A program made the position numbers and the translations under genes. A stretch of 41,418 nt of DNA from Lachnospiraceae bacterium. GTDB taxonomy: Bacteria > Bacillota > Clostridia > Lachnospirales > Lachnospiraceae. The stretch lies in NCBI GenBank assembly GCA_017424235.1, contig JAFPAQ010000171.1, forward strand, positions 1 through 41,418. Reading direction: 5' to 3'. Shown here piece by piece: positions 35,648 to 41,418 of the stretch (its first letter is position 1; each line of letters opens with the position of its first letter). The notes below the pieces were generated by a model that worked only from the letters and a program-made list of their open reading frames with translations, made no database searches and was not told the origin of the DNA.

Positions 35648-37390
35648 ATGCTGAGGATTTTAAAGAAGATAAATATATTGATGGACAAGAGACAAAAGCT
35701 TTCAATGCTAAAGCTTTTGATAATGATGGTTATTTCTGCGGGACTTGAGTCAGGGGCTGCAATGATGGTAATGGCAGTTGTGCAGGTAATAATCTTACCA
35801 ACCGAGCAGCTTGTAAGTGGCAGTACCTATCAGCAGATAACAGGTATTTTAGGAATAAGTTCACCCGTACAGTTTTCTGTGCTGGCAATATTGTTTCTTA
35901 TAGCATTATATATAGCCAAGAATTTATTCCAGTTCTTTTTGCAAAAGAGTCTGTTTCATTTTGTATATAGTAATCAGTTCCAGACAGCTTCAAATCTGAT
36001 GAAGAACTTTGTGAAACGTGATTATGAGTATTATCTTAATGCAGAGACATCCGTTATTCAGAGAAGTATCACTGCTGATGTAAGTAATATGTATGCACTT
36101 ATCATGGCTGTATTACAGATTTTTTCAGAGGCTATAGTTGCAGTATTTCTCGTAGTTACACTGGCAACACAGGATATTGTCATGACTATTGTTATAGCAG
36201 TATTACTTGTAATAACACTGGTAGTTATCAAAAATATAATTAAGCCTATTATGAATCGTACCGGTAAGGAAAACCAGGATTATGGTGCGTCAATGTTTGC
36301 ATGGATATCTGAGACTATTCAGGGCATCAAGGAGATAAAGGTTGCCGGACGTGAGCAGTATTTTATCAATGAATATAATAAAGTCGGACATGGATATGTG
36401 AAGGCGATGGAAAGATTCAGTTTATTTAACAATACACCAAAGCTTTTGATAGAAACAGTATGTGTTGCAGGACTTTTGGGATATATTCTTGTTCTTATAG
36501 TATCAGGGGTTGATGTATCAGGCATGATTTCACTTCTTGCTGCTTTTGGTATTGCTGCAATGAGACTTTTGCCTGCTGCAAGCCGCATCAATAACCAGAT
36601 GACAAGCATGGCATTTAATGAGCCTTTTTTCTTCAATGTAAGTGACAATCTTGTGGAAGAGACAGACAAGGAGCATACAGATATATCTTATGCAGTAGTT
36701 GCAAAAGAGAAGCTTCCTGTAAATACAGCCGTAAGCTTTGAGGATATTACCTATCATTATCCCAATTCGGATAAGCTTATATTTGATCATGCAAATGTGA
36801 CCTTTCCTATTGGTAAATCTATAGGTGTAGTTGGAGCAAGTGGCGCAGGAAAGACTACAATAATTGATATTTTACTTGGACTTCTCAATCTGCAAAGCGG
36901 AAGGGTGCTTGCTGACGGAGTAGATATACAGTCTCATTACAGGGAATGGCTTGCAAACGTAGGCTATATACCACAGATGATATTCCTGCTGGATGCAGAT
37001 ATCCGCAAAAATGTTGCCTTTGGTATACCGGAGGAGGAGATTGATGACAAGAGACTCTGGTATGCGTTAAAGGAAGCACAGCTTGATGAGTTTGTAAAGG
37101 GATTGCCGGAGGGTGTTAATACAGGAATAGGAGAACGTGGTATTCGTCTTTCCGGTGGACAGAGACAGAGAATAGGTATAGCAAGGGCATTATACAATGA
37201 TCCTGAAGTACTCATTCTTGATGAGGCTACATCTGCACTTGATAATGGAACAGAAGCAGCAATAATGGAGTCCATAAACAGATTACATGGCAAGAAAACT
37301 CTTATCATTATTGCACACAGATTACAGACTATCGAGAAATGCGACATGGTATTTCGTGTAGAAAATGGTTCGATAATAAAAGAACGTTAG
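35648..37390 (+). CDS. ABC exporter, probable lipid-linked oligosaccharide flippase (PglK/MsbA type)
   Basis: Half-transporter of 580 residues: six membrane helices (about 20-310) fused to an ATPase domain. Walker A is GASGAGKT (396-403), the Q-loop follows at PQMIF (442), the signature LSGGQRQ is at 501-507, Walker B is VLILDEA (521-527) and the switch His is 557 (IIAHR). All catalytic residues are intact. With no Wzx/MATE-type flippase in the window, its place between transferases and the O-acetylation genes suggests that it moves the lipid-linked repeat unit across the membrane, like Campylobacter PglK. Export of another lipid or peptide remains possible. Confidence 0.85.
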   Translation: MLRILKKINILMDKRQKLSMLKLLIMMVISAGLESGAAMMVMAVVQVIILPTEQLVSGSTYQQITGILGISSPVQFSVLAILFLIALYIAKNLFQFFLQKSLFHFVYSNQFQTASNLMKNFVKRDYEYYLNAETSVIQRSITADVSNMYALIMAVLQIFSEAIVAVFLVVTLATQDIVMTIVIAVLLVITLVVIKNIIKPIMNRTGKENQDYGASMFAWISETIQGIKEIKVAGREQYFINEYNKVGHGYVKAMERFSLFNNTPKLLIETVCVAGLLGYILVLIVSGVDVSGMISLLAAFGIAAMRLLPAASRINNQMTSMAFNEPFFFNVSDNLVEETDKEHTDISYAVVAKEKLPVNTAVSFEDITYHYPNSDKLIFDHANVTFPIGKSIGVVGASGAGKTTIIDILLGLLNLQSGRVLADGVDIQSHYREWLANVGYIPQMIFLLDADIRKNVAFGIPEEEIDDKRLWYALKEAQLDEFVKGLPEGVNTGIGERGIRLSGGQRQRIGIARALYNDPEVLILDEATSALDNGTEAAIMESINRLHGKKTLIIIAHRLQTIEKCDMVFRVENGSIIKER

Positions 37391-37427
37391 TATATGTATT
37401 TATTAAAGAAAGGGTGTGTTCAAGAAT

Positions 37428-38474
37428 ATGAAACTAAGTATAATAGTACCGGTACACAATATGGTTGAAGATAATAAGCTTAGATTTTGTCTGGACTCAC
37501 TTGTTAACCAGACTATAGCAGACTATGAGATAATTGCAGTTGATGATGCATCTACAGATGATTCTTTTGAAGTTTTGAAGGAATATGAATCAAAATATCC
37601 ATGGAAATTCAAAGCCTTAAGATCCTATGAAAATATTAAGCAGGGCGGTGCAAGAAACAAAGGACTTGATGTTGCCAGAGGAGAATGGGTTGGCTTTGTA
37701 GATTCTGATGACTGGGTTGCACCGGATATGTATGAAAAGCTCTTAAACAAGGCATATGCGACAGGTGCTGATGTGGTTGGCTGTGATTACAATATGACTG
37801 GCGAACAGAGTATGAAAATAGGCAGGGTAGTTTCAAACAATTCTGTTGAACAGACCGGAATTCTGGATTATGAAAAATACAAGCTTCTGGTAATGGATCC
37901 CGGAAGTATGGTCATTAAAATATATTATCGCGAGGTAATAGAGGCAAATGGACTGAGATTTCCTGAAAAAACATTTTATGAGGATAACGCAGCATCGCCT
38001 ATATGGCTGCTTTGCTTTTCGCATTTTGAGAGAGTTGATGAGCCACTTTACTATTATTATCAGCATGATGAGTCGACAGTGCATGAAATAAGCATTGATA
38101 AATGTAATGACAGACTTAACATGGGCAAAAAGCTTATTGAAGATGCCAGAAAATTTGGATTTTACAAGCAGTTTAGACAGGAGTTTGAATTTGCCTTTTC
38201 AAAACTTTATTATATGAATACGCTCTTTACATATATGCTTGGAGTAAAACATCCTAAAATCAGCTTTCTAAAAAAGATGGCAAAAGGGATAAAAGAAGAA
38301 TTTCCGGATTTTGATGCAAATATCTATTATCAGAGGGCTTTTGATGAGGAGCAGAAAAAGATGGCTCAGATGAATATAGATTCATCATTTCAGTTTTTGG
38401 TCTATTTTAAGCTGCTTTATTTTTACAGAAATCATATAAGACCTTTAATACTAAAAGATAAAAGGACAGAGTGA
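37428..38474 (+). CDS. Glycosyltransferase family 2
   Basis: GT2 enzyme of 348 residues. The ATG at 37428 (MKLSIIVPVHN) is preferred, with AAAGAAAGGG upstream; a GTG at 37416 lies too close to that site. Motifs: DSLVNQTIADYEIIAVDDAS, GGARNKGLDVARGEWVGF, DSDDW and FYEDNAASPIW (ED acceptor site). The C-terminal 120 residues are helical and basic. Of the locus it is closest to capsular GT2 transferases with this DDASTDDS motif. It overlaps the downstream gene's upstream bases and is probably coupled to it. Confidence 0.87.
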   Translation: MKLSIIVPVHNMVEDNKLRFCLDSLVNQTIADYEIIAVDDASTDDSFEVLKEYESKYPWKFKALRSYENIKQGGARNKGLDVARGEWVGFVDSDDWVAPDMYEKLLNKAYATGADVVGCDYNMTGEQSMKIGRVVSNNSVEQTGILDYEKYKLLVMDPGSMVIKIYYREVIEANGLRFPEKTFYEDNAASPIWLLCFSHFERVDEPLYYYYQHDESTVHEISIDKCNDRLNMGKKLIEDARKFGFYKQFRQEFEFAFSKLYYMNTLFTYMLGVKHPKISFLKKMAKGIKEEFPDFDANIYYQRAFDEEQKKMAQMNIDSSFQFLVYFKLLYFYRNHIRPLILKDKRTE

Positions 38475-38479
38475 TAATT

Positions 38480-39967
38480 ATGCAGTTCACATCATTTGAT
38501 TTTTTGATTTTCTTTCCATTTGTGGTTTTGATATTTTATATAATGCCAAAGCGATTACGACAGCTTTGGCTTTTGCTTGCCAGCTATTATTTTTACATGG
38601 GCTGGAATGCAAAGTATGCATTACTCATATTTGCATCTACGGCAGTTACATATATTGGTGGAATATTTATAGACAAATTCAGTTCTGATATTGCAAAGAA
38701 AAGAATGGCTCTGGCTGCATGTATTCTGATTAATCTTGGTCTTTTAGGGTTTTTTAAGTATTTCTATTTTTTGTATGACAATGTTGGAAATATATTATCA
38801 TTATTTGGTATAACAATCAAAGAGACAAGGCTAAATATACTGCTTCCGGTTGGTATTTCGTTTTATGTATTTCAGGCAGTAGGATATATAATTGATGTAT
38901 ACAGGCAAGATGTCAAGTCTGAGAAAAATTTTGTCAGATATGCGCTTTTTGTGTCATTTTTTCCACAGCTGGTTGCAGGTCCGATTGAAAGAAGCAAAAA
39001 TCTCCTGGGGCAGATAGAACGAATTTCATATCAAAAATCGTGGGACTTTGATAAAGTCACAAGAGGTCTGTTGCTCATGCTTTGGGGCTTTTTTGTAAAA
39101 ATGGTGATTGCAGACCGTGCAGCAATATTTGTTGAGCAGGTTTTTAGCATTTATTATATGTTTAACGGAGTAGCACTTTTAGTAGCAGCAGTGCTTTTTA
39201 CAATACAGATTTATTGCGATTTTTCAGGTTATTCCTATATAGCCATAGGAGCAGCAAGAGTTTTGGGAATAGAGCTTATGGATAATTTTGCTGCGCCTTT
39301 TCTGTCGAGGAGTATTTCTGAGCTATGGAGAAGATGGCATATTTCGTTAAGCTCCTGGTTTAGGGATTATGTTTATATTCCACTTGGAGGAAGCAGATGC
39401 TCAAAACCAAGAAAATATTTTAATAATCTTGTTACCTTTGGCCTTAGCGGATTATGGCATGGTGCAAGCTGGAATTATGTTGTATGGGGGCTGATGCAGT
39501 CAGTATATATAATTATAGGAGATATTACAAAGCCTTTTAAAGAAAGAATGATACAAAAATATAATCTTAAGATAGAAACCACTATATATAAAGCTATACA
39601 GACAGCCTGTACATTTATACTTTTTATGCTTTCGTTAATAATTTTCAGACTGACCGATATAAAAGATGGTGTTTATTATATATATCGAATGGTTACACAG
39701 TTTGATGTCTGGTCATTTTTTGATGCCTCAATCTACAATATGGGACTTGACCGTAAAGAAATGGGGGTACTCATATTTGCCGTACTGATACTGTTTTTGG
39801 CAGATATATACTACCAAAAATGCAAGGCTTTTTTTGATACACTTGTAAAGCAACAGTGTCTTGCTATTCAATATATTATGGTAGCACTTATACTTGTCAT
39901 GGTTATTGTATTTGGAATATATGGAGAAGGGTATGATGCTACACAGTTTATATATTTTCAATTTTAA
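38480..39967 (+). CDS. MBOAT family O-acyltransferase (AlgI/DltB-like)
   Basis: Membrane-bound O-acyltransferase of 495 residues with about ten to twelve helices. It passes acetyl groups across the membrane for O-acetylation of extracellular polysaccharide. The start at ATG 38480 (MQFTSFDFLIFFP) is the family form; a GTG at 38471 overlaps the previous stop and is an alternative. Family motifs: FPQLVAGPIER, RRWHISLSSWFRDYVYIPLG (His287) and LSGLWHGASWNYVVWG with the catalytic His327. The SGNH gene follows 26 bases downstream, giving the two-part AlgI-AlgJ/DltB-DltD-type system. Confidence 0.93.
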   Translation: MQFTSFDFLIFFPFVVLIFYIMPKRLRQLWLLLASYYFYMGWNAKYALLIFASTAVTYIGGIFIDKFSSDIAKKRMALAACILINLGLLGFFKYFYFLYDNVGNILSLFGITIKETRLNILLPVGISFYVFQAVGYIIDVYRQDVKSEKNFVRYALFVSFFPQLVAGPIERSKNLLGQIERISYQKSWDFDKVTRGLLLMLWGFFVKMVIADRAAIFVEQVFSIYYMFNGVALLVAAVLFTIQIYCDFSGYSYIAIGAARVLGIELMDNFAAPFLSRSISELWRRWHISLSSWFRDYVYIPLGGSRCSKPRKYFNNLVTFGLSGLWHGASWNYVVWGLMQSVYIIIGDITKPFKERMIQKYNLKIETTIYKAIQTACTFILFMLSLIIFRLTDIKDGVYYIYRMVTQFDVWSFFDASIYNMGLDRKEMGVLIFAVLILFLADIYYQKCKAFFDTLVKQQCLAIQYIMVALILVMVIVFGIYGEGYDATQFIYFQF

Positions 39968-39993
39968 TCTTAAGGGAAAGGTATGGACATTTT

Positions 39994-41394
39994 ATGAAAA
40001 ATATCCGTATAAATATAATTATTAAGGTTTTGGTCTTTGTAATATTTATTTCAGGGGTGTTGATTTTTACAGACAGTATTATTAAGGCAAAATTTATAGG
40101 AGACTCAACATCAATAGTAAATGGATTTTATTCTGAAAAAAGAAATTCTATAGATTTACTTGTAATAGGCAGCAGTAATAGCTTTTGTACTATTGATCCT
40201 GTGACCTTGTATGAAGATTATGGTATTACGGCATATGATTTTGGAAGCTCGTCACAGCCCTTAAACATTTCACTCTTATATATTAAGGAGGCACTAAAAA
40301 AGCAAAATCCCAAGGTTGTAGCTCTTGAAGCCAATATGCTTATTGGAGACTGCATGCAAAGAGGAAATGAGGCTGCTTTCAGATGGGGCTATACAGATAT
40401 TCCATTATCGGTGAATAAGTTAAGGGCAGTATATCAGTCCTTAGGAAAGGTTGATAAAGAATATTTTACATATATTTTTCCGGTTTTCAGATATCATAAC
40501 AGGTGGAAAGAGCTTAGCAAGACAGATTATATATACTGGAAACAGGATAAAACCAATTATTCAAAGGGATATCTTCAGACCCAGTCTGTATGTGCAGAAC
40601 CTGTTAGACTTGATTTTTATTATGATTATCAAAATATTGACTATGAGCATTATGTGAGCAGTGAGGCTCTTGAATATATTGATGAGATTAAGAAGATTTG
40701 TGATAAAAAAGGAATAAGTCTTTTGTTGTTCAAGTCACCTAAACAGGGATGGTATGCCGCAGATACAGAAGCAGTAAGACTGATAGCCAACGAGAGAAAT
40801 CTTGAATTTATTGACTATAATGAACTGTATAATAATGGTATGTTTATGCTTGACACGGTAAATGATTTTAGAGATGCAGATCATTTAAATGATTTTGGAG
40901 CAAAAAAGGCTTCCGGTGATTTTGGACGAATAATAGTGGAAAAATATGGACTTACAGATAATAGAAACCCTGCAGAACCGTCAGAAGCTCAAGCTGATAA
41001 GTATGCTTCCTGGGAAGAAGCAGTGTCCTACAGACACAGACAGGGATGGCAGTTATATATGGAGGCTGTTACAGCAAAGGAATGTATTGAGCTTTTGCAA
41101 AATGAACCACAATATGTTCTCATAGTCACTGATGCAAAATCAGGAGCTAACAATGACCGTGTGCATCAGTGGGTATACAGTGATGGTAAAATACTTGTCG
41201 ACCAGATTTGGGAGGATACAGGAATAAGACATTTAAAAATAGGAGAAAGTGAGCTGGTGCTTTCAAAGTTTGGGGCATTGCAGCAGGTTCTTATTGATGG
41301 TGTGGAAAACTATGAAGCTGATAGCAGGTGGAATATTATAATATATGATAAAAACTGCAAAGAAGTAGTCGGCAGGATGAAATATGAAAACTAA
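39994..41394 (+). CDS. SGNH-type O-acetylation partner protein with extra C-terminal domain
   Basis: Membrane-anchored 466-residue protein with one N-terminal helix (about 8-28), placing the rest outside the cell. The SGNH/GDSL-like domain has LLVIGSSNSF with probable nucleophile Ser61 and DADHLNDFG with Asp294 and His297 as DxxH. It pairs with the MBOAT gene before it and should move acetyl groups onto the polymer. An extra domain follows (about 350-466) with CIELLQNEPQYVLIVTDAKSG (read as CIELLQNEPQ, YVLIVTDAKSG) and WNIIIYDKNCKEVVGR. This resembles the ILEI/FAM3-type fold, but that is a tentative resemblance. Its last 11 bases overlap the next start. Confidence 0.8.
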   Translation: MKNIRINIIIKVLVFVIFISGVLIFTDSIIKAKFIGDSTSIVNGFYSEKRNSIDLLVIGSSNSFCTIDPVTLYEDYGITAYDFGSSSQPLNISLLYIKEALKKQNPKVVALEANMLIGDCMQRGNEAAFRWGYTDIPLSVNKLRAVYQSLGKVDKEYFTYIFPVFRYHNRWKELSKTDYIYWKQDKTNYSKGYLQTQSVCAEPVRLDFYYDYQNIDYEHYVSSEALEYIDEIKKICDKKGISLLLFKSPKQGWYAADTEAVRLIANERNLEFIDYNELYNNGMFMLDTVNDFRDADHLNDFGAKKASGDFGRIIVEKYGLTDNRNPAEPSEAQADKYASWEEAVSYRHRQGWQLYMEAVTAKECIELLQNEPQYVLIVTDAKSGANNDRVHQWVYSDGKILVDQIWEDTGIRHLKIGESELVLSKFGALQQVLIDGVENYEADSRWNIIIYDKNCKEVVGRMKYEN

Positions 41395-41418
41395 TAGACT
41401 TATATTTTTTGACGTTTG
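41384..41418 (+). CDS. Start of a further gene (partial, cut by the window edge)
   Basis: ATG 41384 overlaps the preceding stop by 11 bases and reads MKTNRLIFFDV before the sequence ends. This short start is reminiscent of acyltransferase family 3 proteins, which often open with a basic residue cluster and FDVLRG, and such a gene would fit beside the MBOAT pair. Eleven residues cannot prove it. Confidence 0.45.
   Translation, partial: MKTNRLIFFDV

Noticed and set aside
1..41418. CRISPR arrays, tRNA or rRNA genes, prophage or insertion sequence elements
   Set aside because: No regularly spaced repeats, no tRNA-like cloverleaf, no transposase or integrase frame and no terminal inverted repeats with target duplications were seen.

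Overview
The window is a low-GC chromosomal segment that looks like a motile Lachnospiraceae (Clostridia, Bacillota), in the Roseburia / Agathobacter / Lachnospira / Butyrivibrio range. The evidence is AT-rich DNA, AGGAGG-type ribosome binding sites, Gram-positive gene orders (mbl-flgF-flgG, comFC-yvyF, cdaA-cdaR-glmM), a Spo0A-type DNA-binding protein and an EpsG-type polymerase. The species cannot be named from sequence alone. Nearly all genes lie on the + strand; the only convincing minus-strand gene is a DUF212 protein near 21.5-22.0 kb.

Region 1 (1-6348), envelope protease and DNA repair: ctpA ends at a strong terminator, followed by uvrB with its own extended -10 promoter, then uvrA. 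Region 2 (6349-9828), shape and flagella: a 353-base spacer with large inverted repeats, a sigma-28-like promoter and a sigma-A promoter precedes an MreB/Mbl protein, two FlgF/FlgG rod proteins and a FlgJ-type rod-binding protein. It closes with a terminator. Region 3 (9880-13345): recD2, comFC and the flagellar-operon regulator yvyF.

Region 4 (13375-20508): two unrecognised membrane proteins lead into the c-di-AMP / cell-wall module cdaA-cdaR-glmM, followed by HPr (ptsH) and a long-form leuA. Region 5 (20523-22218): rfbD (last step of dTDP-L-rhamnose), a strongly folded repeat-like element, a bidirectional terminator and the divergent DUF212 gene. Two well-spaced promoters then face away from each other.

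Region 6 (22219 to the right edge), surface polysaccharide locus: gmd and fcl make GDP-L-fucose. Next come a receiver-less Spo0A C-terminal-domain regulator, a polyprenyl-phosphate glycosyltransferase, a priming sugar-phosphate transferase, a Wzz-like co-polymerase with a kinase-like tail that has no visible P-loop, an EpsG-type polymerase, six more glycosyltransferases (four GT2/GT-A, two GT4), a GT52/polysialyltransferase-like protein, an ABC exporter that probably replaces Wzx as flippase, and an MBOAT + SGNH pair for O-acetylation. The start of one more gene is cut by the window edge. Together these describe a fucose-containing, probably rhamnose-containing and O-acetylated exopolysaccharide or capsule made by a polymerase-dependent route.

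The least ordinary elements are the stand-alone Spo0A DNA-binding domain in the polysaccharide locus, the palindrome that contains the -35 of a sigma-28-like promoter upstream of mbl-flgFG, the unrecognised membrane-protein pair before cdaA, the folded element after rfbD, and the co-polymerase with a kinase-like tail.
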